A stretch of 29,038 bases of DNA from an uncultured Oscillospiraceae bacterium (GCA_910579595.1 CAJTVM010000031.1:1-29038); one strand, 5' to 3'. Numbered from the stretch's first letter, positions 1-8,242 are shown. The notes: generated by a model from the letters alone, not told the origin. Made by a program: numbers and translations.

Positions 1-694
1 ACGGCTGCCGGTTATTTTGTGGCCTGTGTGAGTTCAGCTCTATTTGACGCTTACGACCACCGCGGTCTATGAGAGCCAGCAGGATCCGCATATCAAGCCC
101 GTGCTGGTGCCGGCCACCCTCTGGGTCAATGGCGACATTGATGAGTGCGGCTTCCTGCCCATGTATGTCTTTACCAACTGCGATTACGTGGAATTTTCCT
201 TCGGGGATCGGCTGGCCCGCCGCCTGCACCCTCAGCGCCGGTGGTTTGCGGGGCTGGAGCACGCTCCCATGTATATGGATCGCATCCCCGAGGGCATTTG
301 GGATGAGTGGGGCTGGGAGGATGCCGTTTTTACTGGCTATGTGGACGGAGAGCCGGTTATCACAAAGAAATTTGTTAAAAATCCTGTCCCCACTACGCTC
401 ACCGCGGCTGCCGATGACGCCGTTCTGCGGGCGCAGACCCCCGAGGAACCCTACGATGTAACCAGAATTGTCTTTGAAGCGGTGGATCAGTATGGAAACA
501 GCCTGGACTACCTGATGGACAGCATTGAGTTTGCGGTTGAGGGACCGGCGGAGCTGATCGGGCCCGCCTCCACAACCTTGCTGGGCGGCTGCATCGCCGC
601 ATGGATCCGTACCACCGGGGAAAAGGGCGTCGTTCGGATCAGCGCCCGTACCTCCCGGCTCCGCTCTGAGAACGTGGAGGTTATAGTAGAATAG
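1..694 (+). pseudogene. GH2 beta-galactosidase-like protein, C-terminal part, probably frameshifted
   Basis: Only the C-terminal part lies in the window. The frame open from 32 to 694 encodes YESQQDPHIKPVLVPATLW followed by a region with NCDYVEFSFG and a last Ig-like domain (VFEAVDQYGNSLDY ... VRISARTSRLRSENVEVIVE). This is the arrangement of the C-terminal beta-sandwich domains of glycoside hydrolase family 2 enzymes, which hydrolyse beta-galactosides or related glycans. A TGA at 29-31 closes this frame upstream. The other frame, open from base 1 to a TGA at 70-72, reads ALFDAYDHR, which resembles the conserved stretch that normally comes just before AVYESQ. The two pieces fit one gene with a frameshift or small deletion near 55-65. 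Otherwise a TTG start at 44 would give a meaningless short protein. Family identity is fairly sure; breakage is inferred. Confidence 0.6.
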
Positions 695-699
695 ACCGA

Positions 700-713
700 T
701 TGAAAGGAGGAAC
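700..713 (+). promoter_or_regulatory. Shine-Dalgarno-like sequence with no gene behind it
   Basis: AAAGGAGG lies a few bases after the GH2 stop codon, but no start codon follows at normal spacing. The first ATG (732) opens only a three-codon frame before the terminator. It may be the relic of a lost downstream gene of the GH2 operon. Confidence 0.35.
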
Positions 714-749
714 AGAAGTTCCCTCGGCACGATGGCGTTTTGATAGGGA

Positions 750-790
750 GCGGCCGGCAGCGCTTCATCTGGCTGCCGGCCGCATTTTTT
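750..790 (+). terminator. Rho-independent terminator after the GH2 gene
   Basis: A perfect 12-bp stem (750-761 with 772-783, GCGGCCGGCAGC), a 10-nt loop and then six T at 785-790. It separates the GH2 remnant from the AraC/molybdoenzyme operon. Confidence 0.9.
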
Positions 791-817
791 CACAGCTGAT
801 GAACAGGAGAGCAAAAC

Positions 818-2065
818 ATGAAACGGATGATTTACAGGCAGAGTGAATTTTGCTCGATCTACGATATGCAGTGTCTGTGCAGCTTCGATAATGAAGTGAT
901 CAACGGGGAAACGCAGCCGATCATCCACCAAACGGCGCGCATCCTGTTTATCCGCAGCGGCAAGGCGACACTGCGGATGCAGGGCCGGGATCACGCTTTA
1001 AGCGAAGGCAGCATCGCTATGATCTTTCCATGGGAGATTACAGAGGTGGTAGCGCTGAAGCAGACGCTATCTTATTCGGTGGTTCGATATAACTTTGACA
1101 TTCTCAACTATTTTATCAAGGCTCAGCTGCCTGCGGAGGCCGACGACAACCGGCTGTTGGAGACGCTGGAGCAGCGCCATGTGATTCAATGCTCCGCACA
1201 GGGATGGGAACGGGTTGCCACGCTTCTGAAGCAGCTGGAGGACGAGGTCGGCATGGAATCGGTGAGCATTTCTGTATCGTCGCGTCCGTTCACAAATATT
1301 TTCTGCTGTAACCTGCTGGTGGAACTGGTGGTGCTCTTGTATCGGTTCTGCCAGGAGGATCGGGAGATGACACAGGCGGAGCACGAGAAAATTGAAATGC
1401 TGCGGTATATGTATCTGCATCTGGAGGCCAAGATCACGGTGGAAAAGCTGGCGCAGATCTTCTACATCAGCCAGTCCAGTGTGCGGCGGTACGTTCACAG
1501 CCTGACCGGGTTGACGTTCAACGAGCTTCTCAATGTGATGCGGATCGCCAAAACCGCTAACTATTTGCTGTATACAGACCTGACGCTGGAGGAATTGGCG
1601 GAGCTTTTTGGCTTTGTGGACGCCTCCCATATCTCAAAGGTTTTCCAGGCCCGGGTGGGGATGAAGGTAAACGAGTACCGTAGAACGTATCAAAGCGTTC
1701 AGAAGCTGTGCCAGATAAACGAATCCAGGACAGACTATTCAATCGTCAACTATATTTTGCGCAACTGCACCCAGAACTTGAAGGTGCAGGATGTGGCGGA
1801 ACAGTACAACATCACCCCACAGGAGCTGAACCGGAAGCTGGTATACCAGGTGGGGAACAACTTTACGGACTTTCTCAACAGGACAAGGATCAACAATGCC
1901 TGCAAGCTGCTGCTGGAGAGTGACTACAGCATTGCTGATATTGCGCTGCGGGTCGGCTACAACAACATTAAGACGTTCAACCGCAATTTTGTCAACGCCA
2001 CGCTGATGACGCCATCCGCATTCCGGCGCAACGTGAGACTGGAAAAGGAAAATATTTTGGAGTGA
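818..2065 (+). CDS. AraC-family transcriptional regulator with two AraC-type DNA-binding modules
   Basis: A 415-residue regulator. Residues 1 to about 110 look like the cupin-like sensing domain of AraC proteins (ILFIRSGKATLRMQGRDHAL). Two AraC/HTH_18-type modules follow. The first spans about 205-288 (ITVEKLAQIFYISQSSVRRY ... FVDASHISKVFQARVGMKVNEYRR). The second spans about 310-405 (LKVQDVAEQYNITPQELNRK ... SIADIALRVGYNNIKTFNRNF ... TPSAFRRN). Normal family members have one such module of about 100 residues and total about 280-300. The gene lies three bases before the Fe-S gene and heads the operon, so it probably controls the molybdoenzyme genes in response to a substrate, and its own transcription with them. 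The ATG at 818 is preceded by an AGGAGA box. Domain assignment is firm; the inducer cannot be read from the sequence. Confidence 0.9.
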   Translation: MKRMIYRQSEFCSIYDMQCLCSFDNEVINGETQPIIHQTARILFIRSGKATLRMQGRDHALSEGSIAMIFPWEITEVVALKQTLSYSVVRYNFDILNYFIKAQLPAEADDNRLLETLEQRHVIQCSAQGWERVATLLKQLEDEVGMESVSISVSSRPFTNIFCCNLLVELVVLLYRFCQEDREMTQAEHEKIEMLRYMYLHLEAKITVEKLAQIFYISQSSVRRYVHSLTGLTFNELLNVMRIAKTANYLLYTDLTLEELAELFGFVDASHISKVFQARVGMKVNEYRRTYQSVQKLCQINESRTDYSIVNYILRNCTQNLKVQDVAEQYNITPQELNRKLVYQVGNNFTDFLNRTRINNACKLLLESDYSIADIALRVGYNNIKTFNRNFVNATLMTPSAFRRNVRLEKENILE

Positions 2066-2068
2066 GGT

Positions 2069-2626
2069 ATGATGAAGCGGTATGGGTTTTTGTTTGACAC
2101 GGCGGTGTGCGTAGGCTGTAGGGCCTGTCAATTTGCCTGCCGTGAGGAAAATGGACTGATACCGGGAAGCTATTTCCGCCGGGTGCTTCTTCTGGAGCCG
2201 GAGCATCGGTTGGGATATACAGGTTTTTATTCCGCTGGCTGCGCCCACTGTCAGGAGCCCGCCTGCGTAAAGGCTTGCCCCAACGGGGCGATGTACCGGG
2301 ATGAGGAGCAGGGGGTGGTTCTCCACAATGACGGACGCTGTATCGGATGCGGCGCGTGCGTCTGGGCTTGCCCCTACGGGGCGGTGTCTGTGGATTGCGA
2401 GAAAGGGAAAGCCCATAAATGCTCAAGCTGCCTGTCGCGGCGGGAGCAGGGCCGTTCTCCGGCCTGCACGGCGGCGTGTCCCACAGGGGCTTTGCGCTTT
2501 GGACCCGTGGAGGATCTGGAGAAGGCGGGCGGGCGCCTGCCCCCGGCAGAGTATCTTCCGGATGGGGGTAGGACAAATCCGTCCTTCCGCGTCAGGGATC
2601 ATGCGGGTAAAGGAGGGGAACCATGA
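2069..2626 (+). CDS. DmsB/NrfC-like iron-sulfur electron-transfer subunit (four [4Fe-4S] motifs)
   Basis: A 185-residue ferredoxin-like subunit that would carry electrons to the molybdopterin subunit encoded two genes downstream. Four cysteine clusters are visible: C14-x2-C17-x2-C20-x3-C24, C58-x2-C61-x4-C66-x3-C70, C91-x2-C94-x2-C97-x3-C101, and C118-x2-C121-x11-C133-x3-C137. This is the standard four-cluster layout of DmsB-type proteins. There is no signal peptide or membrane segment, and no DmsC-like anchor gene nearby, so a cytoplasmic complex is likely. It starts three bases after the araC-type gene (ATG at 2069 or 2072, with a GGAGTGAGG box inside the preceding gene's end). Its stop overlaps the next start by four bases, indicating translational coupling. 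Confidence 0.92.
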   Translation: MMKRYGFLFDTAVCVGCRACQFACREENGLIPGSYFRRVLLLEPEHRLGYTGFYSAGCAHCQEPACVKACPNGAMYRDEEQGVVLHNDGRCIGCGACVWACPYGAVSVDCEKGKAHKCSSCLSRREQGRSPACTAACPTGALRFGPVEDLEKAGGRLPPAEYLPDGGRTNPSFRVRDHAGKGGEP

Positions 2627-3792
2627 GGAATGAGCGCGTGGATGTGCTGATACTGGGCGGCGGAGCTGCCGGACACAGCGCCGCCCAGGCCGTGCGTGAG
2701 TGTGGAGAGGACACCTCGATTTTGATGATCTCACAGGAGGAGGCTATTCTGCGGCCCCTTCTGACGAAAGCCAGCCTTCGCCAGGCGGGCGGAGTCCCGC
2801 TGCGAATGGCGGAGGAGGCGTGGTATCGCGATCGGAGAATTGAGTGGCGCAAAGAAACTGTCAAAGGCATTTTTCCGGAACGGCACTGTGCTGAGACAGA
2901 GACGGCACGGATTTTTTACCACAAGTGTATTTATGCCCTGGGCAGCGAGCCTTTTCTGCCATCCTTTCCGGGAAACGGTTTGGACGGCGTTTTTACGCTC
3001 CGCTCCGCTGATGACATAGCGGCCGTCAAGCGCCGGCTCCTGTGTACAAAGGATGCCGTTGTAATTGGCGGCGGCGTTGTCGGCGTCGAGGCGGGAGAGC
3101 TGTTGGCTGAATACGGAGTGGGGGTCACAATCCTGGAGTCCCAGCGGTGGATGATGCCCCGCGTATTGGATCGGGCGACGGCGGAGGAGTACCGGCGGCG
3201 GCTGGGCATCCGTGTGGAGACCGGGGTGACCATAGAGCGGCTGACCGGGGATCGTTCCGTTACAGGGGCTGCGCTGGCGGATGGGCGGACCATTCCGTGT
3301 CAGATGGTTATTATATCCTGCGGTGTCAGGGCCAATACGGAGCTTGCGTTGTCGTCCGGGTTGGATGTCCGGCGGGGGGTTGTCGTGTCTGAACGGATGG
3401 AGACCAGTGCCCCGGGCGTATACGCGTGCGGAGATTGCACCGAGTATCAGGGAGAGTGTCCCGCGCTGTGGCGTACGGCGCGGGAGCAGGGACGCGTGGC
3501 GGGTCTGAACGCCTGCGGACGGAACGGCAGTTACAAGGCGGTCCCCTCGCCGATCTTATTTTATTCTAAGGACGCCCCGCTGTTTGCGCTGGGCGATCTG
3601 TCGGAGGGGAAGGGGCGCCGGATTGAAACCGCCCGAACATCATTGGAGCGCCCTTTTCTGGTAGCGCCCCGGCAAGGGGAGGCATACAGCCGTATGGTTT
3701 ACAGCGGCGAAAGGCTAATCGGCGCGGCGCTGGTGGGAGATCTGTCCGCGATGTCCGAGCTTCAGCAGCAGATCACAGGGGAGGCGGAGTAA
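2623..3792 (+). CDS. FAD/NAD(P)H-dependent oxidoreductase (pyridine nucleotide-disulfide oxidoreductase fold)
   Basis: A 389-residue flavoprotein. The FAD-binding Rossmann motif is at residues 10-20 (LGGGAAGHSAA), the NAD(P)H-binding motif at about 146-160 (VVIGGGVVGVEAGELL), and the second FAD-contact motif at about 265-272 (GVYACGDC). There is no redox-active CxxxxC after the first motif, so it resembles NADH oxidase, rubredoxin reductase or NirB N-terminal flavoproteins rather than glutathione reductase. It is translationally coupled to the Fe-S gene (4-base overlap) and the molybdoenzyme ATG follows its stop codon without a gap. I infer that it feeds NAD(P)H electrons into the Fe-S/Mo pair, replacing the quinol-oxidising membrane anchor of classical DMSO reductase. 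Nucleotide preference is not evident. Confidence 0.9.
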   Translation: MRNERVDVLILGGGAAGHSAAQAVRECGEDTSILMISQEEAILRPLLTKASLRQAGGVPLRMAEEAWYRDRRIEWRKETVKGIFPERHCAETETARIFYHKCIYALGSEPFLPSFPGNGLDGVFTLRSADDIAAVKRRLLCTKDAVVIGGGVVGVEAGELLAEYGVGVTILESQRWMMPRVLDRATAEEYRRRLGIRVETGVTIERLTGDRSVTGAALADGRTIPCQMVIISCGVRANTELALSSGLDVRRGVVVSERMETSAPGVYACGDCTEYQGECPALWRTAREQGRVAGLNACGRNGSYKAVPSPILFYSKDAPLFALGDLSEGKGRRIETARTSLERPFLVAPRQGEAYSRMVYSGERLIGAALVGDLSAMSELQQQITGEAE

Positions 3793-6654
3793 ATGGCACA
3801 GCTTTGGCAGGAATATGTCCGCTGGCACGTTCTGCGCGTGTTTTTCGAGGACTACAGGGCATGGATTGGGCTCTGTCAAACGATGGGCCTTCCCGGGGTG
3901 CTTGACATTCAGGAGTATGAGGCGGTTCTTTACGGAACAAGGGCGGATGTTTACATTCCGCTTTGGGCCTCTGTATGCAAGCGGCCGGGCGCGGCGCTGC
4001 TGGATGCTACGACCCGGGATGTGATTGCGTGCTATAAAAAAATGGGTTATCAGCCCATCCGGATGGACGGGAACCCGCCGGATTACGTAGGGGAGCAGTG
4101 CCGGTTTCTGGAGTATCTGTCGGTGTGTGCGCTGAAGGGCCGGGACACGGCGGGAGAGGCGTCCGCGTTTGTCACAGAGTATTTGTCGGAGACGGTTCAT
4201 GAGATGCGGAAGGCGGCGGGGGGATGCGAGGCGCCGGAAGCGTTTTGCTGGGTTTTGCGTCAGGCCGCGGACGGAGTCTGCGGAAAGCCCTGGCCTTACG
4301 GCGAGCCGGCGTGGCGGGAATTTGACAGCTTTTCGTGGGAGCCGCTGCCGCCCATTCCGCTGGAGAAGCCGTACACCACGACTCGGGCCAGCTTCTGCGA
4401 CTGTGGCCGGAAGTGCAAAATGATCGCGGTGATCCAAGAGGGCTGCGTATTGTCCATCGGCCCGGATGAGCAGTTCCCGCACAAGAAATTCACCGGCTGC
4501 GCCCGGGGACGGCAGTACCGGCAGACTTTTTTGTCGCCCCATCGTCTCCGGTATCCCATGCTCCGGGCCGGTGAGCGGGGAGAGGGACGTTTCCGCCGCA
4601 TCAGCTGGGAGGAGGCGGAAGCATGGACGGCGCGGGCCATCCGGGCCACACAGCGGACCTGGGGGCCTGGCTCCCGGTATGTGATGCCGGGTTCGGGTGT
4701 GGGGGCGCTGGTTCGTGGCGACCGTTTTATGAAGGATCTGCTTGCCCTGACCGGCGGCTATCTCAACTATTATAACTATTACAGCGCGGCCTGTGCGGAG
4801 CACGCGCTGCCCTATGTATATGGCACCGATGTTTGCGGAAGCTCCGAGGAGGAGTTGTGGAAGACAAAGCTGCTGATCCTTTGGGGGCATAATCCGGCGA
4901 ACACCATCTGGGGTGATGCCTTCCTGCCAAATTTGGCAAAAGCGAAGGCAAAGGGGGTTCGGATTGTGGTCATCGACCCCCGGCAGAGCGAGACAGCCCT
5001 GCAATATGCCGATCAGTGGATTGGCATCCGACCCTCAACCGACGGCGCATTGTGTGATGCGATGGCCTATGAGATATGGAGCCGCGGTCTACAGGATCAG
5101 GTCTTTATGGACCGCTTCTGTATAGGGTTTGACGAAGATCATATGCCGGAAGGCGTGGCTGGCGGGGAAAGTTACCAGGAATATCTCTTTGGACGAAAGG
5201 ATGGCGTCATCAAAAACGCGGAGTGGGCGCAGGAAATCACCGGAATTCCCGCGGAAACAATCCGGCAGCTGGCCATTGAGTACGCGGTGACGAAACCGGC
5301 TTGGCTGCTGCCAGGGCTGGGGCCCCAACGTACGATGAACGGGGAACAGAACTGCCGCGGCTTTGCCATGCTGGCCGCGCTGACTGGAAATGTGGGCAAG
5401 TCCGGCGGCGGAAGCGGCGGATATCTGAACCGGCACGGCCACCAGGTTCCCGGCTACAAATTGGCCGAAAATCCCTACCCAGGCCAGATTCCCTCCTTCC
5501 TTTGGCCAAGGGCGGCGGACGGCTGGGAGACGTTTCAGGCGTCCGACGGCCTGCGCGGCGTCCCTAAGCTGGACACTGGGATCAAGATGATCTTCAGTCT
5601 GGCCAGCGGTATGCTGGCCGGACAGCACTCTAACATCAACGAGACTGTCCGGCTCCTAACTGCCCCGGATAAAGTGGAATATCTGATTGTCTCCGATCTG
5701 TTTATGACGCCCGGCGCCCGATACGCGGATTTGCTGCTGCCCGGTGTTTCCTTCTTTGAGACGGAAAATGTGGTGCCGCCATGGAACGCGTCGGACTATC
5801 TGTTGTTTAATCAGCAGGCCATAGCGCCGCTGTTTGGCGGACGCTTTGAGTATGAGTGGGCGCGGGGGACCGCAGCGCTGCTGGGACAGGCTGATGCGCT
5901 GTGCAAAGGCCGCGACATCCGGCAGTGGCTGGAGGCGCTGTACAACGCGCACCGGGCACTGGAACCGGAGCTGCCGGATTACGGCACATTCCGGCGCTTG
6001 GGCTGCTATGTCTATCGGGACAGCCCTTATGAGATTGCCTTTCAAGAGCAAATTGAAAAAGGGGTGCCCTTTGCCACACCCTCCGGCAAAATTGAGATTT
6101 TCTCCAAGCGGTTATTTGACCGCCAACAGCCGGATCTGCCGGGAATCCCTTGTTATACTCCCTGCGCTGAAGGTGCGCAGGATCCCTTGCGGGAAAAATA
6201 CCCGCTGCAGCTTATCGGCTATCATACCAACCGCCGCTGCCACTCCATTCACGATAACAATCCCCAGCTGGACGAGCTGGAGGGTCCGGCGCTGTGGCTT
6301 AATCCAGAGGACGCCGCCCCGCGGGGGATTCAAAGCGGGGCGCTGGTAGACGTATTTAACGATCGGGGCTGTATCCGTATCCCGGCGAAGGTGACGCGGC
6401 GGATCGTCCCCGGCTGCGTGGCGCTGAGCGAGGGCGGCTGGTATACCCCCGATAAAAACGGCGTGGACCGGCGCGGCAGCATCAATGTCCTGACCATGAC
6501 ACACAAAGCGACGCCTCTGGCGAAGGCCAACCCTCAGCACACAAATCTGGTGCAGGCAGCGCGTTCCAGCGCCTGCATTGGCAGTGATGATGGCCCCGGC
6601 GCCAATCAGAATTCATCAAAAAGCCAGCACTTCTTTGGTCACCCAGCTCAGTAA
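3793..6654 (+). CDS. Molybdopterin oxidoreductase (DMSO reductase family) with N-terminal TorD-like chaperone domain
   Basis: A 953-residue protein. Residues 1 to about 170 are not part of a normal catalytic subunit. They resemble TorD/DmsD maturation chaperones, including YKKMGYQPIRMDGNPPDYVG with NPPD at 94-97 followed by FLEYL. The molybdoenzyme follows: a [4Fe-4S] site C202-x-C204-x3-C208-x27-C236 (CARGR), a Mo-bis-MGD domain with LILWGHNPANT and VIDPRQSETA, and a C-terminal dinucleotide-binding domain (IGYHTNRRCHSIHDN to about 920). Ser331 in LNYYNYYSAA aligns with the serine Mo ligand of DmsA-type enzymes. No Tat signal is present. The substrate is unknown; an S- or N-oxide, or reductive dehydroxylation as in DMSO-reductase-family gut dehydroxylases, are possibilities. 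The last ~30 residues look non-conserved. Operon partners are the Fe-S and flavin genes. Confidence 0.88.
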   Translation: MAQLWQEYVRWHVLRVFFEDYRAWIGLCQTMGLPGVLDIQEYEAVLYGTRADVYIPLWASVCKRPGAALLDATTRDVIACYKKMGYQPIRMDGNPPDYVGEQCRFLEYLSVCALKGRDTAGEASAFVTEYLSETVHEMRKAAGGCEAPEAFCWVLRQAADGVCGKPWPYGEPAWREFDSFSWEPLPPIPLEKPYTTTRASFCDCGRKCKMIAVIQEGCVLSIGPDEQFPHKKFTGCARGRQYRQTFLSPHRLRYPMLRAGERGEGRFRRISWEEAEAWTARAIRATQRTWGPGSRYVMPGSGVGALVRGDRFMKDLLALTGGYLNYYNYYSAACAEHALPYVYGTDVCGSSEEELWKTKLLILWGHNPANTIWGDAFLPNLAKAKAKGVRIVVIDPRQSETALQYADQWIGIRPSTDGALCDAMAYEIWSRGLQDQVFMDRFCIGFDEDHMPEGVAGGESYQEYLFGRKDGVIKNAEWAQEITGIPAETIRQLAIEYAVTKPAWLLPGLGPQRTMNGEQNCRGFAMLAALTGNVGKSGGGSGGYLNRHGHQVPGYKLAENPYPGQIPSFLWPRAADGWETFQASDGLRGVPKLDTGIKMIFSLASGMLAGQHSNINETVRLLTAPDKVEYLIVSDLFMTPGARYADLLLPGVSFFETENVVPPWNASDYLLFNQQAIAPLFGGRFEYEWARGTAALLGQADALCKGRDIRQWLEALYNAHRALEPELPDYGTFRRLGCYVYRDSPYEIAFQEQIEKGVPFATPSGKIEIFSKRLFDRQQPDLPGIPCYTPCAEGAQDPLREKYPLQLIGYHTNRRCHSIHDNNPQLDELEGPALWLNPEDAAPRGIQSGALVDVFNDRGCIRIPAKVTRRIVPGCVALSEGGWYTPDKNGVDRRGSINVLTMTHKATPLAKANPQHTNLVQAARSSACIGSDDGPGANQNSSKSQHFFGHPAQ

Positions 6655-6782
6655 CTATTTGGCCGGGAAGAAGTGCGAGGTCTGCCACGCCCCCTCCAAG
6701 CTGGATGACATCGGCTGCATGGTAAAATTTTGGGGTGAAAATATGCCGGTTAGAACCTGTAAGCCCCGGACGGAACGCAAAA

Positions 6783-6824
6783 AACAGCGGACGCGCAGCC
6801 TGGAACAACTGCGCGTCCGCTGTT
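6783..6824 (-). terminator. Bidirectional terminator between the molybdoenzyme gene and metK
   Basis: A perfect 16-bp inverted repeat (6783-6798 with 6809-6824, AACAGCGGACGCGCAG) around a 10-nt loop. The right arm is followed by TTCTTTT, and A-runs precede the left arm, so it can stop transcription both from metK on the minus strand and from the operon on the plus strand. Confidence 0.9.
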
Positions 6825-6855
6825 CTTTTGTGACTGGGCCTGCGGGGGCCGCGCC

Positions 6856-8037
6856 TTACAGCGCCGCCTTGATGGCGTCCACCATGTCCAGCTTCTCCCA
6901 GGGCAGATCCAGATCCAGACGGCCAAAGTGGCCGTAGGCGGCGATCTGCCGGTAGATGGGACGGCGCAGATCCAGCCGGTTGATAATCGCGGTGGGACGC
7001 AGGTCGAATACATTGTCCACCGCCGCCTCCAGCGCCTCGTCGGACACGGTGCCTGTGCCGAAGGTGTCCACCCGCACGGACACAGGCCGGGCCACGCCGA
7101 TGGCGTAGGCCAGCTGCACCTGGCACTTGTCCGCCAGCCCCGCGGCCACGATATTCTTGGCCGCCCAGCGGGCGGCGTAGGCGGCGGATCGGTCCACCTT
7201 GGTGGGGTCCTTGCCGGAGAACGCGCCGCCGCCGTGGGGGGCGCTGCCGCCGTATGTATCCACGATGATCTTCCGTCCGGTGAGACCGGAGTCCCCCTGG
7301 GGCCCGCCCACCACGAAGCGGCCGGTGGGGTTGACCAGGATGCGGGTGTTTGCGTCCAGCAGATTGGCGGGGATGGTGGGCTTGACAACCAGCTCGATCA
7401 TGTCGGCCCGGATCTGCTCCAGGCTTGCCTCGGGGGCGTGCTGGGTGGAGAGCACCACCGTATCCACCCGGACGGGCTTGCCGTTTTCATCGTATTCCAC
7501 CGTAACCTGGCTCTTGCCGTCGGGCCGCAGGTAGTCCACCTTGCCCTTGCGGCGCACCTGGGCCAGCTTCAGTGCCAGCTTGTGGGACAGGGAGATGGCC
7601 AGGGGCATCAGCTCCTCCGTCTCGGTGCAGGCGTAGCCGAACATCATGCCCTGGTCGCCCGCGCCGTTGTCCAGCCCGTCGTCCAGCCCGCCCTCCTTGG
7701 CCTCCAGGGCCTTGTCCACGCCCAGGGCGATGTCGGGGGACTGCTCGTCGATATTGGTGATGACGGCGCAGCTGTCGGCGTCAAAGCCGCCCTGGCCGTT
7801 GGCGTAGCCAATGTCCCGCACCACCTGGCGGGCGATCTTAGGGATGTCCACGTAGCAGGAGGTGGTGATCTCGCCCATGATGTGAACCATGCCGGTGGAG
7901 ACGGTGGTCTCGCAGGCCACCCGGGCGTTGGGATCCTTCTCGATGATGGCGTCCAGAACGGCGTCGGAGATCTGGTCGCACACCTTGTCGGGGTGGCCCT
8001 CGGTGACGGATTCAGAGGTGAATAAACGTTTTGCCAT
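6856..8037 (-). CDS. metK: S-adenosylmethionine synthetase
   Basis: A 393-residue methionine adenosyltransferase that makes SAM from methionine and ATP in the cytosol. The N-terminus MAKRLFTSESVTEGHPDKVC, the loop GAGDQGMMFGYAC and the segment GGGAFSGKDPTKVDRSAAY are hallmark sequences of the family, and the length is normal. The start is the ATG at 8037 because AGGAG lies about 8 nt upstream. An in-frame ATG at 8133 would sit inside the riboswitch and is rejected. The gene is preceded by a strong promoter, a SAM-I riboswitch and an intrinsic attenuator, so expression should fall when SAM is abundant. Confidence 0.98.
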   Translation of the reverse strand: MAKRLFTSESVTEGHPDKVCDQISDAVLDAIIEKDPNARVACETTVSTGMVHIMGEITTSCYVDIPKIARQVVRDIGYANGQGGFDADSCAVITNIDEQSPDIALGVDKALEAKEGGLDDGLDNGAGDQGMMFGYACTETEELMPLAISLSHKLALKLAQVRRKGKVDYLRPDGKSQVTVEYDENGKPVRVDTVVLSTQHAPEASLEQIRADMIELVVKPTIPANLLDANTRILVNPTGRFVVGGPQGDSGLTGRKIIVDTYGGSAPHGGGAFSGKDPTKVDRSAAYAARWAAKNIVAAGLADKCQVQLAYAIGVARPVSVRVDTFGTGTVSDEALEAAVDNVFDLRPTAIINRLDLRRPIYRQIAAYGHFGRLDLDLPWEKLDMVDAIKAAL

Positions 8038-8078
8038 GGTTAAGTTCTCCTTTCTTTCATTGGGCCGGAAAGATGCTG

Positions 8079-8110
8079 AAAAAAGCCCCGCCGGAGACTC
8101 GGCGGGGCTT
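8079..8110 (-). terminator. Riboswitch-controlled attenuator in the metK leader
   Basis: Between the SAM-I aptamer and the metK start there is a 10-bp perfect stem (8083-8092 with 8101-8110), an 8-nt loop, and six T on the minus strand (8084 down to 8079). It is the expected expression platform: SAM binding should favour this hairpin and stop transcription. Confidence 0.9.
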
Positions 8111-8128
8111 AGATGGATCAGGTCTTTC

Positions 8129-8221
8129 CTCATCTCGCGTTTCCGCCGGATTTGGCACCTTGCATGACCGTGCAGGTTGCCGTGGCTTCATCGGGCCGGT
8201 CCCTCCACCACTCTTGATAAG
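8129..8221 (-). ncRNA. SAM-I (S-box) riboswitch aptamer
   Basis: On the minus strand the leader begins CTTATCAAGAG, continues GGTGGAGGGA, GGCCCGATGAAGCC and GGCAACC, and closes with GATGAG (8134-8129), which pairs with the first six bases as P1. These are the conserved S-box core elements in the correct order. Together with the attenuator and metK the assignment is secure. It senses S-adenosylmethionine. Confidence 0.96.
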
Positions 8222-8242
8222 GGTCATTCAGTTGTCATTTTC

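Noticed and set aside
3715..5004. 429-codon minus-strand frame opposite the molybdoenzyme
   Set aside because: Shadow of the chaperone/Fe-S part of the molybdoenzyme; Arg/Pro-rich and without family resemblance.
6578..6937. Plus-strand frame with a CxxCH motif after the molybdoenzyme
   Set aside because: It overlaps the molybdoenzyme end, runs through the bidirectional terminator and into metK antisense, and lacks a ribosome binding site.
6928..8025. 365-codon plus-strand frame opposite metK
   Set aside because: Antisense shadow of a certain metK gene, with low-complexity composition and no ribosome binding site.
8038..8133. N-terminal extension of metK from an upstream ATG
   Set aside because: It would place coding sequence over the SAM-I aptamer end and the attenuator, and the true start has a good ribosome binding site.
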